Origin: Microbispora bryophytorum
Lineage (GTDB): Bacteria > Actinomycetota > Actinomycetes > Streptosporangiales > Streptosporangiaceae
Direction of reading: 5' to 3'
DNA: 64,000 nt
Assembly (NCBI RefSeq): GCF_006874465.1
Contig: NZ_VIRL01000010.1
Coordinates: 1-64,000, forward strand
Shown piece by piece: positions 18,255 to 26,427 of the stretch. The notes under the pieces are model-generated. The model searched no databases and was not told where the DNA came from. It saw nothing but the letters and a program-made list of their open reading frames with translations. Each line of letters opens with the position of its first letter. Position 1 is the stretch's first letter. The position numbers and the translations under genes were made by a program.

Positions 18255-18385
18255 ACGTCACAACCGGTACGCCTAATCCCGGGCGCCCTGCCCGGGAGCC
18301 GGGGACCCAATCACGCACCTGGGGTCAAGGCAGTAGCCTGCCCGGGCTTCTCCAGCCCGAACCCGTCAGCTAACCCGGTCGGCAG
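18255..18385 (+). ncRNA. ydaO/yuaA-type cyclic di-AMP riboswitch
   Basis: The leader of the next gene has the conserved blocks of this riboswitch class: GGGGACCCAA, a following GGGGTCAA, and near the 3' end CCCGAACCCGTC and AGCTAACC. The outer helix pairs ACCGG (18263) with CCGGT (18379). In streptomycetes this riboswitch controls cell-wall hydrolase genes, which agrees with the gene downstream. Boundaries are approximate. Confidence 0.85.
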
Positions 18386-18402
18386 ATGGAGAGGAGTGGG
18401 CT

Positions 18403-19344
18403 CTGCCCCGCGCGTTCCCCCTGGCTGTCGGCGTGCTCGCCTCCGCCGTCCTCGTGTTCGGCACGGCCGCGCCCGGCGCCGCCGACCCTAAGCCGACGGA
18501 GAAGCAGCTCAAGCAGGAGCTGTCGGACCTGCGGAAGAAGGTCGACCGGCTGATCGGCGACTACAACGCCAAACGCGTCGCCCTCGCCAAGGCCCGCGTG
18601 GAGGAGAAGGCGGCACGCGGCCGGCTGGCCAAGGCCGAGGCCGACTACGAAGCCGCCAGCGACGCCGTACGGCAACTCGCCGGGCTGCGCTACCAGACCG
18701 AGAGCGCGATGGTGCTGCCCGACATGAACACCGCGGCCCTGAACTACCAGCTCAAAGAGGAACAGGCCGCCAGGCTCGCGCGCTTCGACCAGGTCCGCGG
18801 CGAACGGCAGCAGGCCGCGGACGCCGCCAAGACACTGACCGGACACCTGAAGACGCAGGCGGCCGAGGTCGCCGGACAGCGCGAGGACGCCGAGGATCTC
18901 ATCGACGAGATCAAGGACAAGCTCGACGCGCTGATCCCGATCGCGCCGGGAAAGCGCGCGGGCGGGTCGTGGGCGCCGGAACTGCCCAGTGGCTCCGACA
19001 ACATCACGCCCCGGATGCAGTTCATGCGCACCGAGGTCGGGCAGCACTTCGCCCTGCGGTTCCCGATCGGCTGCTACCGCGCGGAGAACAGCGGCGAGCA
19101 CCCCCTCGGGCGCGCATGCGATTTCATGATGAGCTCGGGCGGCGCCATGCCCTCACCCGAGATGAAGGCGCTCGGCGACAGCCTGGCCGCCTGGGCCATC
19201 AAGAACGGGCCGAAGCTGGGCGTGATGTACGTGATCTGGCAGCAGCGCATCTACAACCTCGGCCGTCCGGGCTGGCGGACCATGTCCGATCGCGGCGGAA
19301 TCACCGCCAACCACTACGACCACGTACACATCTCGATGTACTAG
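18403..19344 (+). CDS. secreted coiled-coil cell-wall protein with ARB_07466-like C-terminal domain
   Basis: 313-residue exported protein. It has a signal peptide (PRAFPLAVGVLASAVLVFG, cleavage after AAPGAAD), a long coiled coil (about 35-185, heptads such as EKQLKQELSDLRKKVDRLI), then a globular domain with HPLGRACDFMMS and HYDHVHISMY, histidine/aspartate motifs of a peptidase-like fold common after NlpC-like helices. The best start is a CTG at 18403 with GAGGAG 6 bases before. A GTG at 18433 would remove the basic part of the signal. Expression is probably under the c-di-AMP riboswitch just upstream. Confidence 0.82.
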   Translation: MPRAFPLAVGVLASAVLVFGTAAPGAADPKPTEKQLKQELSDLRKKVDRLIGDYNAKRVALAKARVEEKAARGRLAKAEADYEAASDAVRQLAGLRYQTESAMVLPDMNTAALNYQLKEEQAARLARFDQVRGERQQAADAAKTLTGHLKTQAAEVAGQREDAEDLIDEIKDKLDALIPIAPGKRAGGSWAPELPSGSDNITPRMQFMRTEVGQHFALRFPIGCYRAENSGEHPLGRACDFMMSSGGAMPSPEMKALGDSLAAWAIKNGPKLGVMYVIWQQRIYNLGRPGWRTMSDRGGITANHYDHVHISMY

Positions 19345-19351
19345 AAGGCGT

Positions 19352-19393
19352 GCCTATTCCATCTGATGTGGTATCCGCATCAGTGGCATAGGC
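19352..19393 (+). terminator. imperfect hairpin after the secreted cell-wall gene
   Basis: GCCTAT and CTGATG on one side pair with CATCAG and ATAGGC on the other, with a 4-5 base internal loop, 8 bases after the stop codon. Probable terminator. Confidence 0.5.
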
Positions 19394-19473
19394 GTTCTCA
19401 CAGGTCAGGCGCGGCCTTCGGCGTGAACGTCGGGGCCTGGTGATGCCTTGACTGTTGAGCTTCTGACCTTGCG

Positions 19474-19620
19474 CGCGTCGACGACGCCTACGTCCGCAAG
19501 TACGGCAGCCTCGCGAGTGGCGCCACCGGCGACCGCATGCGACAGGCCACCATCCGCATCGACCCGTTCACCGAACTGGTGGCCGCGCCGGTACCACCAC
19601 CGCCGTCAACGAATGACCCT
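19474..19620 (+). pseudogene. possible C-terminal remnant of a DUF2255-type protein
   Basis: An open stretch with no start and no matching upstream part reads VDDAYVRKYG and, after a short gap, RMRQATIRIDPF. This resembles the C-terminal motif (AYRxKYG ... ATLRL) of DUF2255 proteins. The first part of such a gene is absent. The rest of the 19394-19697 gap shows no gene. Confidence 0.35.
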
Positions 19621-19697
19621 CCCGGTCCCGTTCGTGCGGTAGCGGGACCGCCCCGGGAAGGACGCGTCATGCTCGCGTGGTGTCGTGAGCATCGATC

Positions 19698-19752
19698 CGT
19701 ACCGGACTTGCCTGTCCGGTACGATGAAGGTTAACCGGACGCAAAGGTCCGG
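19698..19752. promoter_or_regulatory. two tandem TetR-type operators
   Basis: Two sites with identical half-sites CCGGAC-N6-GTCCGG lie at 19702-19719 (extended to a 10-base arm, CGTACCGGAC) and 19735-19752. Their centres are 33 bases apart, about three helical turns. A possible -35 (TTGCCT) and -10 (TTAACC) at 17-base spacing sit within them. They precede the NTF2-like/TetR pair, so autorepression is likely. Confidence 0.75.
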
Positions 19753-19774
19753 ATAGATGAGAGGGGTTTGCTCG

Positions 19775-20131
19775 ATGACATTTGCACGCATCAGTGACGC
19801 CATCCGCGACGTGGCGTTCGAGCCCCGACTTGACCTTCACGAGGCTCTGGACAAGTACTACGCCCCCGACTACATCCACCGCGGCGACGGACGTGTGCTG
19901 GACCGCGCCGGGTTCGCGGACATGGTCGCCGGCATCCGCAGTCGAGTCGTTGAGGGTACGGTGACCGTGCTCGACGAGTTGTACGACGGTTCGCGCTATG
20001 CCGAGCGGCACCGCTACACGATGACCTTGACCGACGGGACGATCATCGACCGGGAGATCTACTTTTTCGCGACATTGGCCGAGGACGGTCGCTTCCGCCA
20101 GGTGGACGAGGCCGGCTTCGACGTCCGCTGA
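19775..20131 (+). CDS. NTF2-like (SnoaL-type) small protein
   Basis: 118-residue protein with the cone fold of the SnoaL/NTF2 superfamily (YYAPDYIHRGDGRVLDRAGFADMV, RYTMTLTDGTIIDREIYFF). Members bind small hydrophobic ligands or act as isomerases, cyclases or hydrolases. The ATG at 19775 has GAGAGGGG 8 bases upstream. It is the first gene of a pair with the TetR regulator 32 bases downstream and is probably its target. The ligand is unknown. Confidence 0.75.
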   Translation: MTFARISDAIRDVAFEPRLDLHEALDKYYAPDYIHRGDGRVLDRAGFADMVAGIRSRVVEGTVTVLDELYDGSRYAERHRYTMTLTDGTIIDREIYFFATLAEDGRFRQVDEAGFDVR

Positions 20132-20163
20132 AAGGAACCCGAGATGCCCGGACCCATCCGACC

Positions 20164-20709
20164 ATGACGGTGAACGTGCCCCGGCGCGCGGACGCGCTGC
20201 GCAACCACGAGCGGGTCGTCGCGGCAGCCCGCGAACTGTTCGCAGAGCACGGCCTTGACGTCACGGTGCCCCAGGTGGCCGAGCGGGCTGGGGTCGGGCG
20301 GGCGACGGTCTACCGCAGCTTCCCCACCAAGGAGGAGCTGGTGCTCGCGATAGCGCGGGAGAACTTCCGCTCGCTGGAGGACCGTACGCTGGCCGCTCTC
20401 GCCGCCGACGACGCCTACCGCGGGTTCGCCGACTATGTGCCGGATCTGCTCGATCGTCTCGCCCGCGACCGCGGCCTCGCGGCGGCGTTCTTCGAGGCCC
20501 GCCTGGTGCCTGCCGCGAAACTTGTCGACCTGATCGGCCGGCTGGTCGAGGCGGCGAAGGTATCGGGCCTGATCCGCCAGGACGTCGGCGTCCTCGACGT
20601 CCGTGTCGTTCTGTGCGGCGTGGTCCGCCAGCTCATCGTGCTGGACGAACGTGACCCGGCTGTCTGGCGCCGCTACGCGGACATCATCCTCGCCGCCTTC
20701 CGTCCCTGA
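20164..20709 (+). CDS. TetR/AcrR family transcriptional regulator
   Basis: 181-residue repressor. The N-terminal HTH (about 10-56) reads RVVAAARELFAEHG ... VPQVAERAGVGRATVYRSFPTKEEL. The C-terminal ligand domain is helical and resembles SbtR-like regulators. It is cotranscribed with the NTF2-like gene and probably binds the two operators at 19698-19752. Confidence 0.9.
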   Translation: MTVNVPRRADALRNHERVVAAARELFAEHGLDVTVPQVAERAGVGRATVYRSFPTKEELVLAIARENFRSLEDRTLAALAADDAYRGFADYVPDLLDRLARDRGLAAAFFEARLVPAAKLVDLIGRLVEAAKVSGLIRQDVGVLDVRVVLCGVVRQLIVLDERDPAVWRRYADIILAAFRP

Positions 20710-20730
20710 CCACGGCCTACGGCCCTGTAA

Positions 20731-20785
20731 CGAATGCTCTGCAACCTTCACCCCGACACCTGAAGCTCGCAGAGGCCAGCATTCG
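20731..20785 (+). terminator. imperfect hairpin after the TetR gene
   Basis: CGAATGCT and CTGC pair with GCAG and AGCATTCG across a 26-base loop with a bulge. It begins 21 bases after the TetR stop. Possibly a terminator. Confidence 0.35.
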
Positions 20786-20911
20786 CACAGCTTCATAAAG
20801 CCACTCCGCCAGGAGTCCGCAAGCCGTCCACCTGCATGTTCGATCCCGGCAGGTCGGGTCAGGGCACATCGAGGGCGTCTGTGTGCGTGCGGTGCGGCTT
20901 AGCCTGTCCGC

Positions 20912-21634
20912 ATGCGACGCTTCAACGACGAAGACCTCACGGGAGCGGAGTTCCGCGAGTGCGACCTGAGTAGGGCGCGGCTGGTCGGTGTGGTCATGCA
21001 GGACGTTGAGATCGACGGTTTGGTCACGAACCTGGTGGTCAACGGCGTGGAGGTGATGCCGTACGTCGAGGCGGAGCTCGACCGCCGGCACCCGGTGCGG
21101 CTGCTGATCCGTTCCGACGAACCGGCCGACCTGCGCGAGGCCTGGCGACAGCTGCGGAAGGCGTGGGCGACGACTACCGAGCGGGCCGGGTCGATGGCCG
21201 AGGGCAGCGAGGATCTCGGCGTCGACGGCGAGTGGTCGATGGTCGAGACTCTGCGTCACCTCGTCTTCGTGCACGACTCGTGGTTTCGGCGCTGCGTGCT
21301 CGGGCTGACCGAGCCGTTCACGGCGATGGGACTGGCATCTCCGTTCGTGCCGGATCAGGAGGGGCTGGGGCTGGACAGGTCCGCCCGGCCGAGTCTCGGC
21401 GAAGTGTTGAGCGTGCGCGATCGGCAGGCGTCGGAGATTGAGGCGTGGCTGGCCGAGGTCACACCCGAGCAGCTCGCGAAGCCCGCGCCGGTGCCGGACG
21501 ACGACAGATGGCCCCCGTATGCCAAGGGCCGGCGCGTGCGGCAATGCCTCGGCACTGTGCTCAACGAGGAATGGGAACACCACGGTTTCTGCGTGCGCGA
21601 CCTGGACAAGCTGTCGCGTCGGGCGGCTCCGTAG
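20912..21634 (+). CDS. DinB-family protein with N-terminal pentapeptide-like segment
   Basis: 240 residues. The first 50 or so show a short pentapeptide-repeat pattern (LTGAEFRECDLSRARLVGV). The rest is a DinB four-helix bundle with possible metal ligands in ETLRHLVFVHDSWF and EEWEHHGFCVRDL. Such proteins are often thiol-dependent S-transferases or detoxification proteins. Function is not known. No operon partner is evident. Confidence 0.78.
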   Translation: MRRFNDEDLTGAEFRECDLSRARLVGVVMQDVEIDGLVTNLVVNGVEVMPYVEAELDRRHPVRLLIRSDEPADLREAWRQLRKAWATTTERAGSMAEGSEDLGVDGEWSMVETLRHLVFVHDSWFRRCVLGLTEPFTAMGLASPFVPDQEGLGLDRSARPSLGEVLSVRDRQASEIEAWLAEVTPEQLAKPAPVPDDDRWPPYAKGRRVRQCLGTVLNEEWEHHGFCVRDLDKLSRRAAP

Positions 21635-21669
21635 GTGTCGTGATGAGGAATCTTCGCCAAGGTCGGGGG

Positions 21670-22908
21670 TCAGAGCCCGTAGTCGGCGAAGAGGTTCGTC
21701 GTCGGCCAGGGGCTGACGGCGTCCGCCGCCTGGTGGAGCAGGAGGTCGATGTCGCCGTAGCCGAGGCCCGAGGGGTCGTCGCGCTGGTTGAAGAGCACCA
21801 CCCAGCTCAGCCCGTCCCACCGCCGGACCATGAGCGTGGAGGTGCCCGGGAGCGAGCCGTCGTGCCAGGTGTTGAGGCCGCCGGTGACCGGGCGGACGAG
21901 CCAGCCGAGCCCGTAGTACCAGCCGTCGGGGTTCACGATGTCGGGCTGGGCGAACGCCTGCGCGATGCTCGACGAGGTGAGCAGGCCGGGAGCGTCGAAG
22001 ATCGTGGTGAACTTCGCCATGTCGACGGCCGAGGAGAGCCAGCCCCCGTGCGCCGCCATGTTCTCCAGGTTGAAGGCGCCGTACTGGAAGGGCACGAGGT
22101 CTCCGGAGGAGTCGAGCACGGTCGTCCCGGTGTACTGCGAGGAGTAGGTCACCTCCGTCGGCTGCCGCAGGCTCTGCGCCGAGCGGCCGAGGACCATGCG
22201 CTGGATCCCCACCGGGGAGAGCACGTTCTGGCGGACGTACGTGTCGTAGGGGAGGCCGGTGACCTCCTCGATGACCTTGCCGAGCAGCATGTAGCCGTAG
22301 TTCGAGTAGGCGTAGTGCGTGCCGGGGTCGTCGTCGAGCTCGAACTGCGACGTGTAGTCCATGATGTTCGCCTGCGTCACCGGCAGCGGCACCTGGAGCC
22401 CGTCCCTGATCGCGAGGTCCCGGAACATCGGATCGAACGACTCGTCGCTGTCCCAGCCGCCGACGTGCTGGAGCAGGTGGAGCACGGTGACGTCGCCGAG
22501 GTCGGAGTCGGCGGCGGTGCTGAGCCCCAGCATGGGCGCCACCTGGGCGGACAGGCTGAGACTGCCGTCCTGGACGAGCTTCATGATCGCCGTGGCGGTG
22601 ACCGGCTTGCTCATGCTCGCCAGACGGAACAGCGAGGTCGGCCCGGCCTGCGGGCTGGTGTTCTCCGTCCAGTTGTAGCCGCGCGCCAGCACCAGCCTGC
22701 CCTGACACACCACGGCCAGCGACGCGTACGGGATCGCACGGGCCTGCATGAAGCTCTTGAGCGTGTCGTCGAACGGCTGCAGCGCCGGAGCGCTCTGCCC
22801 GGTGACGGTCCATGTGCGGGTCCCCGCGGCCGCGGGACGGGCCTGTACGGCGGTCACCCCCGCCGCGACACCGGCGAGCAGCCGGAGCGAGTCTCTACGG
22901 GTCAACAT
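21670..22908 (-). CDS. exported serine hydrolase of the beta-lactamase (class C/DD-peptidase) family
   Basis: 412 residues with a Tat signal peptide (TRRDSLRLLAGVAAG, cleavage near AAAGT). The catalytic SxxK is SMSK (FRLASMSKPVTATAIMKL), the Tyr motif is YSNYGYMLLGKVIEE, and the third motif region is WHDGSLPGTS near the C-terminus. This family includes DD-peptidases, esterases and amidases; resistance to beta-lactams should not be assumed. It converges on the DinB gene. Confidence 0.88.
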   Translation of the reverse strand: MLTRRDSLRLLAGVAAGVTAVQARPAAAGTRTWTVTGQSAPALQPFDDTLKSFMQARAIPYASLAVVCQGRLVLARGYNWTENTSPQAGPTSLFRLASMSKPVTATAIMKLVQDGSLSLSAQVAPMLGLSTAADSDLGDVTVLHLLQHVGGWDSDESFDPMFRDLAIRDGLQVPLPVTQANIMDYTSQFELDDDPGTHYAYSNYGYMLLGKVIEEVTGLPYDTYVRQNVLSPVGIQRMVLGRSAQSLRQPTEVTYSSQYTGTTVLDSSGDLVPFQYGAFNLENMAAHGGWLSSAVDMAKFTTIFDAPGLLTSSSIAQAFAQPDIVNPDGWYYGLGWLVRPVTGGLNTWHDGSLPGTSTLMVRRWDGLSWVVLFNQRDDPSGLGYGDIDLLLHQAADAVSPWPTTNLFADYGL

Positions 22909-23107
22909 GACAAATTTCCCCCGATCTTGGTCAAAAGACGACGAGGGATGATCATAAGGTCACGAGTTGATCTCTGTCAGGAAATCTCACGCAGTCGAAT
23001 TGCGAGGATCACGGGCGGCGGCCGGCGCAGCCTTCCACTCGCCGGGAGAAGGGCGGATCGGGTTATCGTCCTTCCATGACGAGTGACCTCGTGATCAGGC
23101 CCGCCCC

Positions 23108-23755
23108 GTGATGGATGGCTTCGTCCGGATCTGGTGCCTGCGCCATGCCGAATCGGAGAACGTCACGGCCGGTGTCGCCGGGGCCGTTCCCGCCGCGCCT
23201 CTGACGGGACACGGGCGCGAGCAGGCGGCCGGGGCAGCCGGAATCCTCACCGGCGAGCCGATCGCCGGAATCTATTGCAGCACGGCGCTACGCGCCCGGC
23301 AGACCGCGGAGTTCCTCGCCCCCTCGCCGGCCGTCACCATTGTCGAGATGCCCGAGTTGGCCGAGGTCGGCATCGGCAGGTACGAGGGGACGACCGACCC
23401 TGCCGTCCACCGGCTGACCGCGGACGTGCTGCGCGCCTGGGTCGTGGACCATGACCTTGAGCGGAAGGTCGCCGACGGTGAAACGGGTCGTGAGGTGGTC
23501 GCCCGCATGACCGCGGCGTTAGGGGTGATCACACGAGCGCATCGAGGAGAGACCGTCGCGGTCGTCGGTCACGTCGCCAGCCTTACCGCGGCGCTGGCGG
23601 CGCTGTGCCGCCTTGGAGCGGACGTCTGGGGGGCTCCATTACCGCACGCCATACCCTTCGCCGTGGACTTCGACGGCGAAGACTGGCACTGCCCTTCCTG
23701 GCCGGGGGCGCGGCCACGGTGGACGATGGACCCGTTCAGGGTGACGACGACGTGA
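23108..23755 (+). CDS. histidine phosphatase family protein
   Basis: About 215 residues of the phosphoglycerate-mutase-like superfamily. The catalytic motif is LRHAESENVTAG, the second histidine is VAVVGHVASL, and an arginine pair is in STALRARQTAEFL. Start may be the GTG at 23108 or the ATG at 23111. Substrate unknown. Confidence 0.85.
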   Translation: MMDGFVRIWCLRHAESENVTAGVAGAVPAAPLTGHGREQAAGAAGILTGEPIAGIYCSTALRARQTAEFLAPSPAVTIVEMPELAEVGIGRYEGTTDPAVHRLTADVLRAWVVDHDLERKVADGETGREVVARMTAALGVITRAHRGETVAVVGHVASLTAALAALCRLGADVWGAPLPHAIPFAVDFDGEDWHCPSWPGARPRWTMDPFRVTTT

Positions 23756-23830
23756 GATTCGAAGACCTACCGGCCGTCCGTACGGACGGCAGTGACATGC
23801 GAGACGAATTCAGGATCGAGGAGTCAGGCC

Positions 23831-24379
23831 GTGGCTGAGCTCGTAGCGGACGTGTTCGTGTCGATGGACGGCTTCGCCGCCGGTGTGGACGTGGGGCCCT
23901 TCTTCGGCTATGCGGGTCCCGGCCTCGACGCCTGGATCCGCGAGGCCACCGAGCAGCCGCAGCTGATGCTCATGGGGCGCGTCACCTATGAGGCGCTGGC
24001 GGCCATCTCGTCCACGGACGAGGCGAGCACCCGGATGAACGACCTGCCCAAGGCCGTCTTCTCCAACACCCTGCGAGAGCCGCTCGCGTGGAAGAACACC
24101 CGGCTCGTACGCGGCGACCTCGCCGAGCGGATCACGGCGCTCAAGCAGGAGTCGGACGTGCCGCTGCGCTCGATCGGCAGCCTCACGCTGGTGAGAAGCC
24201 TGATGGAGCTCGGGCTGGTCGACCGGTTCCGGGTGATGGTCTTCCCTCTGACGCTGGGCGGCGACGGCCGGGAGCCCGCCTACGCGGGATACCCCCGGAC
24301 CGGGCTGGAACTGACCGGAACCAGGGTCCTCGACTCGCGCGTCGTCCTGCTCGAGTACCGACCGGCGAGCTTCAAATGA
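23831..24379 (+). CDS. dihydrofolate reductase family protein (RibD C-terminal-like)
   Basis: 182 residues with the RibD-C fold that binds NADPH. It starts AELVADVFVSMDGFAAG and contains LMGRVTYEALA and MVFPLTLGGDGREPAY. It is not a true DHFR. The GTG at 23831 has GAGGAG 7 bases upstream. It is followed by the DinB/DUF664 gene after 37 bases, probably in one transcript. Confidence 0.85.
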   Translation: MAELVADVFVSMDGFAAGVDVGPFFGYAGPGLDAWIREATEQPQLMLMGRVTYEALAAISSTDEASTRMNDLPKAVFSNTLREPLAWKNTRLVRGDLAERITALKQESDVPLRSIGSLTLVRSLMELGLVDRFRVMVFPLTLGGDGREPAYAGYPRTGLELTGTRVLDSRVVLLEYRPASFK

Positions 24380-24416
24380 CATGACTTCGCACCGCGACTC
24401 GGGGCAGGATGCCGGG

Positions 24417-24926
24417 ATGACCGACACACGTATCGATCCCCCTGTCACCGCGGGCGAGCGCGCGATGCTGCGCGCCTGGCTCGACTACCACCGCCAGACC
24501 CTCGCGGCGAAGTGTGCGGGCCTCACGGAGGAGCAGCTGCGGCTGCGCTCGGTGCCACCCTCCAGCATGTCGCTGCTCGGCCTCGTACGGCACATGGCCG
24601 ACGTCGAGCGCGCCTGGTTCCGGCGCCGGCTGAACGGCGAGGACCTCGGCGGCATCTACTACAGCGACGACGACCCGGACGGCGAGTTCGACAACGTGGA
24701 CACCGCCTCCGCCGAGGAGGCCTTCGCGACCTGGCACGCGGAGATCGAGCACGCGCGGGCGGCCGAGGAGGCCTGCGCCGACCTGGACGCGATGACGAAG
24801 ACGGACCGCCAGGGAGTGCACTACTCGCTGCGCTGGATCATGTGCCACATGGTCGAGGAGTACGCCCGCCACAACGGCCACGCCGATCTGCTGCGCGAGC
24901 GCATCGACGGCGCGACCGGCGAATAG
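24417..24926 (+). CDS. DinB family protein (DUF664 type)
   Basis: 169 residues, four-helix bundle. DUF664 signatures are LRAWLDYHRQTLAAKCAGLT, SLLGLVRHMADVERAWF and the metal-site end MVEEYARHNGHADLLRE (histidines near residues 60, 146 and 150). Probably a mycothiol- or bacillithiol-type S-transferase-like protein; activity unknown. The ATG at 24417 is preferred over that at 24381 because of AGGA upstream. Confidence 0.85.
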   Translation: MTDTRIDPPVTAGERAMLRAWLDYHRQTLAAKCAGLTEEQLRLRSVPPSSMSLLGLVRHMADVERAWFRRRLNGEDLGGIYYSDDDPDGEFDNVDTASAEEAFATWHAEIEHARAAEEACADLDAMTKTDRQGVHYSLRWIMCHMVEEYARHNGHADLLRERIDGATGE

Positions 24927-24944
24927 CCCCCGGCCCGACGGGGC

Positions 24945-26249
24945 TCAGCCGGACAGACGGACCGGGTTGACGAGGTCGGCGTAGATGAGAAGGCCGCCCA
25001 TGACGACCAGCAGGGCCGCCATGACGTACGTCAGCGGGAGCGCCTTGGCCACGTCCACGTGACCGGGGACGGGCCGGCGGCGCACCCGTGCGAAGACCCG
25101 CTTGACGCCCTCCCACAGTCCGCCGGCGATGTGACCGCCGTCCAGCGGCAGCAGCGGGATCAGGTTGAACATGCCCACCGCGAGGTTCAGCGCGGCCAGC
25201 AGGTTGATGAAGATCTGGATCTTGTTTTCGACCGGGAGGTCCGAGGCGGCGATCTCGCCGCCGATGCGACCCGCCCCGACGATGCCGATCGGCCCGTTGG
25301 GGTCGCGCTTCTCGCCCGAGAACGCGGCGTTCCACACGCCGACCATCTTCTTGGGGATGTTGACCATCGCGACGGCGGTGCGCTCGGTCAGGTCCCACAT
25401 CTGCGCGACGACGTAGCCGGGGCCCTTCTTCTCGACGACGGTGGCCGGGCTCACGCCCAGGAAGCCGACGTTCTTGTCGATCTTGTCCGGGTCGGTCAGC
25501 GAGGGCATGTCCTGCGCGATCAGGTCGACGCTCACGTCGGTGCGCTGCCCGCCCCGCTCGATGCCGAGCGTGGTCACCCCCGCGCCGCGCTCCCGGATCA
25601 GCCGCTGAGCGTTCTCCCAGTCCTTCACCGGCGTGCCGCCGATGGCGACGATGTGGTCGCCGGGCCGCAGACCGGCCTTGGCGGCGGGCGTCAGTGGGTC
25701 GCTGTCCCGGCAGTCGCGGTGCTCCGCCTCGGCGGCGGGGATGGCGCACTTGGACACCGAGGACACGACCGGCGTCAGCTCGCGGACGCCGAAGCCCATC
25801 ATCACGACCGCGAACAGCACGAACGCGAGCACGAAGTTCATCGCCGGGCCGCCGGTCATGATGATGACCTTCTGCCACCAGGGCTTGCGGTAGAAGACCC
25901 GGCCCTCGTCGCCCGGCCGGATCTCCTCCGAGGCGACCGCCCGCGCGTTCTCGATGAGGCCCTGCCAGGGGCCGGTGGAGACGCTGCGCAGCCTGCCCGG
26001 CTCGTCGGAGGCCCGCGGGGGAAGCATGCCGATCATGCGGATGTAGCCACCGAGCGGGACCCACTTCACGCCGTACTCGGTCTCGCCCCGCCTGCGTGAC
26101 CACATCGTGGGCCCGAAGCCGACCATGTATTGGGTCACGCGGACGCCGAAGAGCTTGGCGGGCACGAGGTGCCCGATCTCATGAAGCGCGATCGAGAGCA
26201 ACAGGCCCACGAAGACGATCCCGAATCCGGCCACGATGAGCCAGCTCAT
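24945..26249 (-). CDS. site-2 metalloprotease (M50, RseP/Rip1 family)
   Basis: 434-residue integral membrane zinc protease that cuts anti-sigma factors and other membrane proteins within the bilayer. The zinc motif is ALHEIGHLVPAKLFG in the first membrane segment, and the second motif is NLIPLLPLDGGHIAGG. A PDZ domain lies between (about 145-255, LRPGDHIVAIGGTPVKDW). Start at 26249 fits the family N-terminus (MSWLIVAGFGIVFVG). In many actinobacteria the gene lies between dxr and ispG; neither is beside it here. Confidence 0.93.
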   Translation of the reverse strand: MSWLIVAGFGIVFVGLLLSIALHEIGHLVPAKLFGVRVTQYMVGFGPTMWSRRRGETEYGVKWVPLGGYIRMIGMLPPRASDEPGRLRSVSTGPWQGLIENARAVASEEIRPGDEGRVFYRKPWWQKVIIMTGGPAMNFVLAFVLFAVVMMGFGVRELTPVVSSVSKCAIPAAEAEHRDCRDSDPLTPAAKAGLRPGDHIVAIGGTPVKDWENAQRLIRERGAGVTTLGIERGGQRTDVSVDLIAQDMPSLTDPDKIDKNVGFLGVSPATVVEKKGPGYVVAQMWDLTERTAVAMVNIPKKMVGVWNAAFSGEKRDPNGPIGIVGAGRIGGEIAASDLPVENKIQIFINLLAALNLAVGMFNLIPLLPLDGGHIAGGLWEGVKRVFARVRRRPVPGHVDVAKALPLTYVMAALLVVMGGLLIYADLVNPVRLSG

Positions 26250-26427
26250 CAGCGCGTACCCCCGAGGTGGAGAAAGTGCCCTGGCAGACGAAGCACCTTT
26301 CGAGCGTAGCCCACCCGCGTGAGCGCGAAGGCTTTTCCGGCGTGGCTTCGGCTTGCCCATGTGTGACCGATTGGGGACACTTCGTTGACAGTACGCAATT
26401 GGTCGATCACCCTTTGAGAGACGTCCA

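Noticed and set aside
21670-22908. Antibiotic-resistance beta-lactamase
   Set aside because: The motifs fit the broad serine-hydrolase/DD-peptidase family; nothing specific to a resistance enzyme.
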